Source of the DNA: Bacteroides sp. | GTDB lineage: Bacteria; Bacteroidota; Bacteroidia; Bacteroidales; Bacteroidaceae | Direction of reading: 5' to 3' | DNA length: 11,938 bases | Assembly: GCA_030151845.1 (NCBI GenBank) | Contig: JASLCM010000026.1 | Span: 1 to 11,938, forward strand | Part shown: in pieces, positions 1 through 6,890 of the stretch | Layout of the letters: each line of letters begins with the position of its first letter | Position numbering within the stretch: position 1 is the stretch's first letter | Translations under genes and position numbers: made by a program | Notes under the pieces: model-generated | What the model saw: only the letters and a program-made list of their open reading frames with translations | Told to the model about the DNA's origin: nothing | Database searches by the model: none

Positions 1-64
1 TGGTGTAATGGTAACACTTCAGATTCTGGTCCTGACTTTCCAGGTTCGAATCCTGGTAGCCCAA
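1..64 (+). tRNA. tRNA-Gln (anticodon CTG), 5' end outside window
   Basis: The first base corresponds to tRNA position 8, so the 5' acceptor strand (7 nt, predicted TGGGCTA) lies just upstream of the window. Visible parts are the D arm (3-17, GTGT/ACAC around AATGGTA), the anticodon arm (19-35) with loop TTCTGGT and anticodon CTG at 26-28, a 4-nt variable loop, and the T arm (40-56, CCAGG/CCTGG around TTCGAAT). The 3' acceptor strand TAGCCCA is at 57-63, with discriminator A at 64. CTG reads CAG, hence glutamine. The 3' CCA is not encoded (ACA follows the acceptor strand). The last anticodon-stem pair is A-C (23 and 31) rather than Watson-Crick. A strong terminator begins 2 nt downstream. Confidence 0.93.
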
Positions 65-65
65 C

Positions 66-97
66 AAAAAGGAGACTTAAATTTAAGTCTCCTTTTT
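66..97. terminator. Bidirectional intrinsic terminator, perfect palindrome
   Basis: The 32 nt are perfectly self-complementary. An A5 run (66-70), GGAGACTTAAA (71-81), TTTAAGTCTCC (82-92) and a T5 run (93-97) can form a hairpin of at least 9 bp, closed by GG/CC at the base and flanked by A and T tracts. The same structure therefore works on both strands. It ends the tRNA-Gln transcript (+) and that of the convergent HAD gene, whose stop codon is 21 nt further on. Confidence 0.88.
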
Positions 98-117
98 ACT
101 TTATATCCTTCTGCTAG

Positions 118-858
118 TTACCTAAGGGATTCTATACAGGCTTGATAAAGTGTTTTCCACTCCTTGTTAAATTCTTCCATTGACTTAAAAAGAAGGTCGG
201 CTCCTTGATCAAGGAGAACTGTGTCCTTTAAAGGACCTGTATTAAGGGCTACTGTGAAAATTGTTGCAGCCACTGCAGATTGTATTCCCAATGGTGCATT
301 TTCTACAACAATTGCTTCGTTAGGTTTTAACTGAATTTTATCTAGGGCCTTTAAATAGGGTTCAGGGTGAGGTTTGCCATATTTAACATCATATGCGCTA
401 ACGATATGGTTTTGATCAAAGACATTGGGGTAGCTCTTATTCAATCTTTCTAAAAGAGTTTTTTGTCCAGACCCAGTAACCACCATTGGTGTTAAGCCAA
501 ATGCTTCTATTTGTATAATCAACTCAAGTGCTCCAGGCATTGCTTCAGCCTCAGGTAAACTGTTGAAAATCTCAGTCTTTAACTGGTAGATGGTATTAAT
601 TTCCTGTTGTGAGGCCTCTCTTTGTAATTGCTTTTGATAGAGCATATTTATCGTACTCTTACCAGTTCGACCTTCATTCATGTAGACTTGTTCCTCAGAT
701 ATATTTAGTCCTTTCTCTTTACAGGCCTTTTGCCATGCAATGGCATGGTTAGGCATAGAATTAAAGAGAACACCATCCATATCAAAAAGAATAGCTTTTG
801 GATTTATCTGTGTAAACTGATTTTTACTTAAAAAATTAATTAATGAGCTTTTAAACAT
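118..858 (-). CDS. HAD-superfamily (beta-phosphoglucomutase-like) sugar-phosphate phosphatase
   Basis: This is a 246-aa soluble enzyme of the HAD subfamily IA, in the beta-phosphoglucomutase/CbbY-like group. HAD motif I is FDMDG (D26 the expected nucleophile, D28 the acid/base). Motif II is VVTGSG with T128, and motif III is K162 in GKPHPEPY. Motif IV is VVENAPLG with E186-N187, where the classical form is E-D or D-D. The helical cap domain (about 35-105) carries R64 in NEGRTGKS, near where phosphoglucomutases hold the sugar phosphate. It probably hydrolyses, or possibly isomerises, a small phosphorylated sugar; the substrate cannot be read from sequence. About 24 residues precede motif I, longer than typical, but the next ATG (M27) lies inside motif I, so the annotated ATG is kept. 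The gene lies 57 nt downstream of pgi on the same strand and no promoter of its own is visible. Confidence 0.87.
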   Translation of the reverse strand: MFKSSLINFLSKNQFTQINPKAILFDMDGVLFNSMPNHAIAWQKACKEKGLNISEEQVYMNEGRTGKSTINMLYQKQLQREASQQEINTIYQLKTEIFNSLPEAEAMPGALELIIQIEAFGLTPMVVTGSGQKTLLERLNKSYPNVFDQNHIVSAYDVKYGKPHPEPYLKALDKIQLKPNEAIVVENAPLGIQSAVAATIFTVALNTGPLKDTVLLDQGADLLFKSMEEFNKEWKTLYQACIESLR

Positions 859-872
859 AGTTTTAATAAAAT

Positions 873-900
873 AGCCCTAGTTAATGGATTAGCTAGGGCT
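873..900 (-). terminator. Stem-loop between pgi and the HAD gene, probable (leaky) terminator
   Basis: An 8-bp stem, AGCCCTAG (873-880) with CTAGGGCT (893-900), encloses a 12-nt loop. Read on the minus strand it is followed by ATTTTATT, a broken T tract, so termination after pgi is likely incomplete. Only 14 nt separate the hairpin from the HAD start codon, too little for a promoter, so some read-through from pgi seems necessary. Confidence 0.6.
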
Positions 901-915
901 TATTCTACTTTTTAA

Positions 916-2253
916 TTAAAGTCTCTCTTGTATCTGTTTTGACTCTTCTTCAAAACCTGGTTTGTTTAGAAGAGCAAACATGTTCTTTTTATAGGCTTCA
1001 ACCCCTGGTTGATTAAAAGGATTAACTCCCAATATATATCCACTAATTCCACAGGCCAACTCAAAAAAGTAAAGGAGTTGTCCCAGGCTGTTTTCACTTA
1101 GGTTTGGAATAGTTATTCGAATATTAGGAACACCACCATCTACGTGTGCTAATTGAGTTCCTAGTTCTGCCATTTTATTAACCTCATCTACACGCTTACC
1201 TGCAAGGTAGTTTAATCCATCCAGGTCTGCATCATCTTGTGGAACAGTTAAAGAGTGGTTGGGTTTTTCGATAGAAACTACAGTTTCAAAAATTGTTCTT
1301 TCACCCTCTTGGATCCATTGTCCCATAGAGTGTAAATCTGTAGTAAAATCTACTGCTGCAGGAAATATCCCCTTATTTTCCTTCCCTTCAGACTCTCCAT
1401 AAAGCTGTTTCCACCACTCATTAACGAAGTGTAGTTTTGGCGAGTAGTTTGCTAAGATTTCAATCTTTTTGCCTTGTTTATAAAGCTCATTTCTAGTAGC
1501 TGCATAAATAGCTGCAGGATTTTCCCAGAAAGGAGTTGAGAGACCACAAGTATTCTCCATTTGCTTTGCCCCTTCAATAAGCTTGTCAATGTTAAATCCT
1601 GCAACAGCAATAGGAAGTAATCCTACTGGAGTTAATACCGAGAATCTTCCACCTACATTATCGGGAATGATAAAGCTCTTATATCCCTCTTTATCTGCTG
1701 TAACCCGAGCTGCACCTTTTTTAGCATCGGTAATAGCAACTATTACTTTTTTTGCAATCGCTTTGCCACGTTGAGTCTCACACTGATTCTTTAATAACCT
1801 GAAAGCCAAAGCTGTTTCAGTTGTTGTACCCGATTTTGAGATATTGATAACTCCAAATCTCTTATCTTTTAAAAAGCTGGTAAGTTCATATAGGTAATCT
1901 TCGCTAATGTTATGTCCGGCATAAAGAATAACAGGGTTCTTTTTTTCTTCTGCAAGCCAGCTAAAGCTGTTGGATAAAGCTTCAATCACTGCTCTTGCTC
2001 CTAAATAACTACCGCCAATACCAGCAACAACTACGTAGTCACAATTATCTCTAAGCGTTTTTGCTGTGTTTTTTATATCTTCAAGATGCTCATTAGATGT
2101 AGAAGAGGGGAGGTGTACCCATCCCAAAAAATCGCCACCTGGACGAGATCCATCTTCTAGGGCTTTTTGAGCCTCTTTTGAACTCTTTTCATAAGCAGCA
2201 ATAGCGTCTTTACTTATGAAGTTTAAGGTCTTTTGAATATCAAGTTTTAACAT
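916..2253 (-). CDS. pgi: Glucose-6-phosphate isomerase
   Basis: This cytosolic enzyme interconverts glucose 6-phosphate and fructose 6-phosphate in glycolysis and gluconeogenesis. At 445 aa it is the short bacterial form known from Bacteroidetes and Firmicutes, not the roughly 550-aa proteobacterial or eukaryotic form. Two SIS domains are recognisable. AGIGGS (77-82) and the phosphate-binding SKSGTTTET (139-147) lie in the first. The PGI signature DNVGGRFSVLTPVG spans 198-211. GESEGKENKG (286-295) supplies the catalytic glutamate region. The second PGI signature is around FNQPGVEAYK (413-422), with catalytic K422. All key residues are present and both ends look complete. The ATG start is preceded on its strand by an AT-rich stretch without a Shine-Dalgarno sequence, which is normal for this phylum. 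The gene follows the lysS terminator, so it should have its own promoter in 2254-2366; I could not identify it convincingly. Confidence 0.97.
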   Translation of the reverse strand: MLKLDIQKTLNFISKDAIAAYEKSSKEAQKALEDGSRPGGDFLGWVHLPSSTSNEHLEDIKNTAKTLRDNCDYVVVAGIGGSYLGARAVIEALSNSFSWLAEEKKNPVILYAGHNISEDYLYELTSFLKDKRFGVINISKSGTTTETALAFRLLKNQCETQRGKAIAKKVIVAITDAKKGAARVTADKEGYKSFIIPDNVGGRFSVLTPVGLLPIAVAGFNIDKLIEGAKQMENTCGLSTPFWENPAAIYAATRNELYKQGKKIEILANYSPKLHFVNEWWKQLYGESEGKENKGIFPAAVDFTTDLHSMGQWIQEGERTIFETVVSIEKPNHSLTVPQDDADLDGLNYLAGKRVDEVNKMAELGTQLAHVDGGVPNIRITIPNLSENSLGQLLYFFELACGISGYILGVNPFNQPGVEAYKKNMFALLNKPGFEEESKQIQERL

Positions 2254-2366
2254 ACTATATAAAGTTTATTTGGTTCAATATTAAGGTTTTGCAGATCACT
2301 ATAGTAAACAACAGCTAGTAAGGCTCTTCTGTTCAATGCAAAACGATCTATTTTTAGAATAGCCAA

Positions 2367-2403
2367 AAACGCCTAATCCTCCGTTGTAAAAGATTAGGCG
2401 TTT
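2367..2403 (-). terminator. Intrinsic terminator of lysS
   Basis: A perfect 12-bp stem (AAACGCCTAATC at 2367-2378 with GATTAGGCGTTT at 2392-2403) encloses a 13-nt loop. On the minus strand the stem's GC part runs into TTTTT (2369-2365). It begins 20 nt past the lysS stop codon and separates lysS from pgi. Confidence 0.85.
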
Positions 2404-2422
2404 GTAACTTATTGAATAAAAG

Positions 2423-4156
2423 CTACTCTCCTATATTTTCAATCCACGCAGTAACTTCTGCTACAGATGGATTTGCTAGCTCAAGGTTATACTTCTTATT
2501 GATGCCACAAATATCTTGATGTAATTTTTGTGGATTAACCTCTTTTAAATTGGAGATTAATGGATATCCAGCTTTATGAATTACGGGAATCCACTCTTTG
2601 GTAATTCCTAATTCAATAAATTTGCTATCTGCATCTTTAACTGGTTTCTTTTCTGGCCTCATTTGAGGGAAGAATAATACCTCCTGAATAGCAGTTTGTC
2701 CAGTAAGTAGCATTACAAGTCTGTCGATACCAATTCCCATGCCTGAGGTAGGAGGCATCCCATATTCAAGTGCGCGAACAAAGTCCATGTCAATATACAT
2801 AGCTTCTTCATCTCCCTTTTCACTTAGGCGCAGTTGATCTTGGAAACGCTCAAGTTGATCGATTGGGTCATTTAACTCTGAATATGCGTTGCAAATCTCT
2901 TTTCCATTAATCATTAACTCGAAACGCTCTGTTAACTCAGGATTATCTCTATGCTTTTTAGTAAGAGGAGACATTTCGATAGGGTAATCTGTAATGAAGG
3001 TTGGTTCAATGTAATGCGCCTCACAAAATTCTCCAAAAATCTCATCGATAAGTTTTCCTTTCCCCATGGTTTCGTCAACTTCCATCTTAAGCTCTTTACA
3101 GATGGCTCTAATCTCCTCTTCAGATTTTCCTGTTAAATCATGCCCTGTGAACTCTTTAATGGAATCCAACATGGAGATTCTTTTATAGGGTGCTTTAAGG
3201 TCGATTTCACGGTCCCCAACTTTTACTTTTGTTGTGCCATTAACATCCATAGCAACCTTTTCAATCATGTTTTCAGTGAACTTCATCATCCACTTGTAAT
3301 CGGTGTAGGCTACATAAATCTCCATGGCTGTAAACTCAGGGTTGTGAGTTCTACCCATACCTTCATTACGGAAGTTTTTGGAGAACTCATAAACTCCGTC
3401 AAAACCACCAACGATTAATCTCTTTAAGTAAAGCTCATTGGCTATTCTAAGGTAAAGTGGCATGTCTAGAGCGTTGTGGTGTGTCACAAATGGCCTAGCA
3501 GCAGCTCCACCTGGAATTGGTTGTAATACGGGTGTTTCTACCTCTAAATATCCTCTTTCATTAAAGAAGTTTCTCATTGAGGTATAAACCTTGGTGCGTT
3601 TTATGAAAATATCTTTAATACCTTCATTAACTGCAAGGTCAACATATCGTCTACGGTATCTTAATTCAGGATCATCGAAAGAATCATAAGCAACTCCATC
3701 TTTATGTTTAACAATAGGAAGAGGTTTAATTGATTTCGCTAAAACAGTTAGTTTTTCAGCATGTACGCTAATCTCTCCCATCTTAGTCCTAAAAACATAA
3801 CCTTCTATTCCTATAAAATCACCTAAATCTAATAGTTTTTTAAATACGGTGTTATATAGTTGTTTATCCTCACCAGTACAGATGTCATCTCTGGTAATAT
3901 AAACTTGGATTCGTCCTTCGGAGTCTTGTAACTCCATGAAAGAAGCTTTTCCCATCACTCTACGACTCATCATACGTCCGGCAATGGTTACTTGTCTTTT
4001 TTCTGTGTCCTCGTCTTTAAAAGAAGATTTAATCTCAGTAGAGAAAGCATTAACTTTAAACTCTTCAGCAGGATATGGGTTTATCCCTAATTCACGCAAC
4101 TCTTTCAGACTATTCCTACGAATAATCTCTTGTTCACTTAATTCTAATATATTCAT
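2423..4156 (-). CDS. lysS: Lysyl-tRNA synthetase, class II
   Basis: This enzyme charges tRNA-Lys in the cytosol and acts as a homodimer. The 577-aa protein has an N-terminal OB-fold anticodon-binding domain (about 56-140, starting VTIAGRMMSRR). The class II catalytic core follows: motif 1 region RGYLEVETPVLQPIPGG (201-217), LRIANELYLKRL (237-248), motif 2 NFRNEGMGRTHNPEFTAME (261-279) and motif 3 GMGIGIDRLVM (472-482). About 70 residues (505-577) extend beyond the usual end of the core. This C-terminal extension is, to my knowledge, typical of Bacteroidetes LysRS and explains the length against about 500 aa in E. coli. A Bacteroidetes-type promoter lies 29 nt upstream of the ATG and a strong terminator follows. 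The gene is divergent from the cytidylate-kinase-like gene. Confidence 0.97.
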   Translation of the reverse strand: MNILELSEQEIIRRNSLKELRELGINPYPAEEFKVNAFSTEIKSSFKDEDTEKRQVTIAGRMMSRRVMGKASFMELQDSEGRIQVYITRDDICTGEDKQLYNTVFKKLLDLGDFIGIEGYVFRTKMGEISVHAEKLTVLAKSIKPLPIVKHKDGVAYDSFDDPELRYRRRYVDLAVNEGIKDIFIKRTKVYTSMRNFFNERGYLEVETPVLQPIPGGAAARPFVTHHNALDMPLYLRIANELYLKRLIVGGFDGVYEFSKNFRNEGMGRTHNPEFTAMEIYVAYTDYKWMMKFTENMIEKVAMDVNGTTKVKVGDREIDLKAPYKRISMLDSIKEFTGHDLTGKSEEEIRAICKELKMEVDETMGKGKLIDEIFGEFCEAHYIEPTFITDYPIEMSPLTKKHRDNPELTERFELMINGKEICNAYSELNDPIDQLERFQDQLRLSEKGDEEAMYIDMDFVRALEYGMPPTSGMGIGIDRLVMLLTGQTAIQEVLFFPQMRPEKKPVKDADSKFIELGITKEWIPVIHKAGYPLISNLKEVNPQKLHQDICGINKKYNLELANPSVAEVTAWIENIGE

Positions 4157-4184
4157 ATTGCTGTTGATTAAATCAGTTAGATTA

Positions 4185-4218
4185 CAAAAATACGAAACAT
4201 TTTTTACATTTCGTCAAA
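4185..4218 (-). promoter_or_regulatory. Bacteroidetes-type promoter of lysS
   Basis: On the minus strand a TTTG (4218-4215) is followed after 22 nt by TATTTTTG (4192-4185), matching the -33 TTG and -7 TAnnTTTG consensus of the primary Bacteroidetes sigma factor. Transcription would start about 20 nt before the lysS ATG. Confidence 0.65.
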
Positions 4219-4308
4219 GGTTAAGATCATATTCAAATTGGGCTATTTTCATTTTCTTTCTTTGGGAGATAAAACTTCCCTTTTATCCAACAATAAAATT
4301 CACTTCTA

Positions 4309-4338
4309 TTGCTTTTTGTCATAAAAAAAGTAAGTTTG
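4309..4338 (+). promoter_or_regulatory. Bacteroidetes-type promoter of the cytidylate-kinase-like gene
   Basis: TTG (4309-4311), a 19-nt spacer and TAAGTTTG (4331-4338) fit the -33/-7 consensus. The start codon at 4363 implies a leader of only about 15-20 nt. Confidence 0.7.
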
Positions 4339-4362
4339 TAGAGATCTTTATATTTTAGAAGT

Positions 4363-4998
4363 ATGCATATGGATGATACATTTGTTATAAATATTGGTCG
4401 CGAGCTAGGAAGTGGCGGTCGCGAAATTGGTGCAAAGCTGGCTAAAAAGTTGAATATAGGTTTTTATGACCGGAAGCTAATCGATTTGGCTTCGGAGGAG
4501 AGTGGACTGTGTAAAGAGTTTTTTGAAAAAGCCGATGAAAAAGTCTCTCAAAACATTATTAGCGGACTTTTTGGTATGAGGTTTCCTTTTGTTTATGACG
4601 GGGGAGCACCAAGTATAAGTTGTTTGAGTAACGATGCTTTGTTTAAGATTCAGAGCGATGTTATACGTAAATTAGCTAAAGAGAAGTCTTGTTTATTTGT
4701 TGGTAGATGTGCAGATTATATTTTAAGAGAGCATCCTCGTAAGGTTGACATCTTTATAACCTCTCCAACTAAATACCGAGTTGAAAGATTGTGTAAACGG
4801 CATAATATCCCTGCAGATGAGGCAGAGAGTTTAATTGTTAGGGAGGATAAAAGGCGAGCTTCTTATTATAATTATTATAGCTATAATACTTGGGGAGCTG
4901 CAGCCACCTATCACTTGTGTATAGACTCCTCTATTTTTGGAATAGATGGAACTGTAGAATTTTTAATAGAATTTATTAAGAAGAAAATAGAGATTTAA
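4363..4998 (+). CDS. Cytidylate kinase-like family protein
   Basis: This 211-aa soluble protein resembles the cytidylate-kinase-like family (Pfam Cytidylate_kin2), not the canonical Cmk. An atypical P-loop, GRELGSGGR (12-20), follows the first beta strand (TFVINI). YDRKLID (35-41) and SCLFVGRCADYI (109-120) are the family's other conserved stretches. An arginine-rich lid-like segment VREDKRRASYY (159-169) would contact nucleotide phosphates. The fold predicts transfer of phosphate from ATP, but the acceptor is not established for this family, so no gene symbol is given. Translation can start at the ATG at 4363 or the in-frame ATG at 4369 (MDDTF); the first is chosen only because it is upstream. 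Four Cys (50, 87, 110, 116) lie in the middle region. The gene has its own promoter and a terminator shared with the convergent exchanger gene, so it is probably monocistronic. Confidence 0.82.
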   Translation: MHMDDTFVINIGRELGSGGREIGAKLAKKLNIGFYDRKLIDLASEESGLCKEFFEKADEKVSQNIISGLFGMRFPFVYDGGAPSISCLSNDALFKIQSDVIRKLAKEKSCLFVGRCADYILREHPRKVDIFITSPTKYRVERLCKRHNIPADEAESLIVREDKRRASYYNYYSYNTWGAAATYHLCIDSSIFGIDGTVEFLIEFIKKKIEI

Positions 4999-5010
4999 GT
5001 AAGAGAGAAT

Positions 5011-5043
5011 AAAAAAAGAGCAAGTTAAACTTGCTCTTTTTTT
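5011..5043. terminator. Bidirectional intrinsic terminator
   Basis: An A7 run (5011-5017), an 8-bp stem GAGCAAGT/ACTTGCTC (5018-5025 with 5029-5036) around loop TAA, and a T7 run (5037-5043) make a terminator on both strands. It lies between the convergent cytidylate-kinase-like gene (stop at 4998) and the exchanger gene (stop at 5059). Confidence 0.9.
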
Positions 5044-5058
5044 ATATCTGTTTTTAGG

Positions 5059-6735
5059 CTAGCCTAACATCATAAGTAAAATCATTTGTCCTGTGAGAAT
5101 ACGAAGGAACATTGTTAAAGGATAAACAGTAGAATACCCAACAGATGCTGCGTCGTTTCCTGCTACCTGATTAGCATAGGCCAATGCGGGAGGGTCAGTA
5201 TTACTACCTGCAATAAGTCCCATCAAAGTAAAGTAGTTTACCTTATAATAAACTCTGGCGATTGTACCCATAATTAGAATAGGAATAACTGTAATTAAGA
5301 TACCCATTCCAACATATAAAAGTCCATCACCTTCAACTACTGTTTGAACAAAGTTTCCTCCTGCTTCAATACCAACGCTAGCTAGGAATAAAACGATACC
5401 TATTTCTCTAAGCATTAAATTAGCACTTTGAGTAGTATAGGTAACTAGTTTTAGTTTGTGTCCAAATCTACCAATAAGAATAGCTACAACAAGTGGTCCT
5501 CCTGCTAATCCTAGCTTAATTGGTGTTGGCATTCCTGGGAATTTAATTGGTAAGCTTCCAAAAAGAATACCTAAGAATATACCCACGAATATGGTAATGA
5601 TGTTTGGATGATCCAGACGCTTAAGAGAGTTACCTAGTACATCAGCAACTTTATTTACTGCATTCTCTTTTCCAACAACGGTAACACGGTCACCTACTTG
5701 TAGAACCAGTGAAGGGTGTGCAAGTAAATCAACTCCAGAACGATGTACCCTAGTAATGTTTACTCCATAGAGATTTCTGAATTTTAACTCACCTAGGTTT
5801 TTACCATTAATTTCAGATTTGGTTACTAAAACTTTTCTAGAAATCATATCTGTATCTAGCGTGTCTGTAACCTCTTCCCAGTCTGTTGTTATCTGTTCTC
5901 CAATGAGTGCTGTTAGAGCATCAACATCCTCCTCGGTACATACAATAAGAACTTGGTCGCCCTCATTTAATACGGTATTGTGTGTTGGGATAAGAACCTT
6001 ATCTGCGTGACGTAAGCGTGAGCAAATGAATGAACGTCCAAAGAATTTTTGAACCTCTACTAATGTTTTGCCTTTTATTGCTTCGTTTTTAACCTCTAAA
6101 CTAAGCATTAGTGGTTGTTGCTTAGAGTCTTCTTGACTTTTTAGATCTTCTTGCTCCTTTTTAAGATCTATTCTAAAAATATAACGGATAAGAATTAGGG
6201 AACCAATAATACCTACAACTCCTAATGGGTATGCACAAGCATAACCTAGTGCTATTTGAGGACCTGTGTAATTTAACTGATTAAGAGCTTCCTGCGCAGC
6301 TCCAAGTCCAGGAGTGTTGGTTACAGCACCATAAAGAACTCCAATAACCATAGGCAGTTCTACACGTCCATCCATGATGAAGTAGCAAGAAAGAGCCACC
6401 ACAATGTTCAGAAATACGATACCAACTGCAATTAAGTTAAGAGTCATTCCTCCTTTTTTAAAGGAAGTGAAGAATGAAGGGCCCACCTGTAGTCCAATAC
6501 AGAACACAAACAGAATCAACCCAAACTCTCGGATAAAATGAAGAATTTCAATATCTCCAGTAAAGCCAAAGTGGCCCATTACGATACCTACAAAGAGTAC
6601 AAAGGTAACTCCAAGAGATACTCCGAAGAGTTTAATTTTACCCAGTAGTACACCGAGCGCAATAACGAATGCATAAAGCAACACAATATGCGCTACAGAG
6701 CTCTGGTTCCATAGTAAGTCTTGAATCCAATCCAT
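5059..6735 (-). CDS. AspT/YidE-family (AAE) membrane exchanger with two TrkA-C domains
   Basis: This is a 558-aa inner-membrane protein of the aspartate:alanine exchanger (AAE) family. Two hydrophobic halves of about five helices each (roughly 12-190 and 378-558) flank a cytosolic region with two TrkA-C (RCK_C) domains (about 208-280 and 298-370). Each half carries the family repeat: GAVTNTPGLGAA (136-147) in the first and GSNTDPPALAYA (510-521) in the second. Characterised relatives exchange aspartate and alanine (AspT) or export succinate (SucE of Corynebacterium); the substrate here is unknown. The frame stays open to a TTG at 6768. I place the start at the ATG at 6735, because that TTG lies inside the -7 promoter element and cannot be part of the mRNA. 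The protein then begins MDWIQDLLWN, the usual form. It is monocistronic and divergent from mutAB, which suggests a possible link to C4-dicarboxylate metabolism. Confidence 0.88.
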   Translation of the reverse strand: MDWIQDLLWNQSSVAHIVLLYAFVIALGVLLGKIKLFGVSLGVTFVLFVGIVMGHFGFTGDIEILHFIREFGLILFVFCIGLQVGPSFFTSFKKGGMTLNLIAVGIVFLNIVVALSCYFIMDGRVELPMVIGVLYGAVTNTPGLGAAQEALNQLNYTGPQIALGYACAYPLGVVGIIGSLILIRYIFRIDLKKEQEDLKSQEDSKQQPLMLSLEVKNEAIKGKTLVEVQKFFGRSFICSRLRHADKVLIPTHNTVLNEGDQVLIVCTEEDVDALTALIGEQITTDWEEVTDTLDTDMISRKVLVTKSEINGKNLGELKFRNLYGVNITRVHRSGVDLLAHPSLVLQVGDRVTVVGKENAVNKVADVLGNSLKRLDHPNIITIFVGIFLGILFGSLPIKFPGMPTPIKLGLAGGPLVVAILIGRFGHKLKLVTYTTQSANLMLREIGIVLFLASVGIEAGGNFVQTVVEGDGLLYVGMGILITVIPILIMGTIARVYYKVNYFTLMGLIAGSNTDPPALAYANQVAGNDAASVGYSTVYPLTMFLRILTGQMILLMMLG

Positions 6736-6765
6736 AGTTTTGTCTTGATGTTTTAAAAATCGACG

Positions 6766-6796
6766 CAAAATTACTCATTATCTACTCGTTAGTCAA
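6766..6796 (-). promoter_or_regulatory. Bacteroidetes-type promoter of the AAE exchanger gene
   Basis: On the minus strand TTG (6796-6794), a 20-nt spacer and TAATTTTG (6773-6766) fit the -33/-7 consensus exactly. Transcription should start near 6760, giving a leader of about 25 nt to the ATG at 6735. This placement excludes the upstream TTG codon as a start. Confidence 0.78.
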
Positions 6797-6815
6797 GCGT
6801 TCGTTGCTCTTTTAT

Positions 6816-6835
6816 AAATTTTGTATACAAAGTTT
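6816..6835. repeat. 20-nt dyad in the divergent exchanger/mutA control region
   Basis: TTTGTATACAAA (6820-6831) is a perfect 12-nt palindrome, extended by AAA (6816-6818) and TTT (6833-6835) across one mismatch (6819/6832). It sits 20 nt upstream of the exchanger -33 element and 138 nt before mutA. Its length and symmetry suit a dimeric transcription factor, but no regulator gene is nearby and AT-rich DNA gives such palindromes by chance fairly often. Confidence 0.4.
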
Positions 6836-6890
6836 GTTTAAATCTTATTTTTTTACAAGCAAACTAACTATATTAGTAGTTGTATCAAGA

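Noticed and set aside
2276..2283. Possible pgi -7 element (TAATATTG on the minus strand)
   Set aside because: It deviates from TAnnTTTG by one base, and the nearest upstream TTG (2311-2309) is 25 nt away, outside the usual 17-23 spacing.
4268..4287. GATAAAA/TTTTATC inverted repeat upstream of the cytidylate-kinase-like gene
   Set aside because: A 7-bp A/T-rich stem with a 6-nt loop in AT-rich DNA is expected by chance, and nothing else supports an operator or terminator.
3936..4358. A 140-aa plus-strand frame overlapping the start of lysS
   Set aside because: More than half of it is antisense to well-conserved lysS codons, and the rest is the divergent promoter region. The translation is low-complexity and resembles no family.
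6869..6876. Possible mutA -7 element (TATATTAG)
   Set aside because: One base off consensus and no TTG at an acceptable distance upstream.
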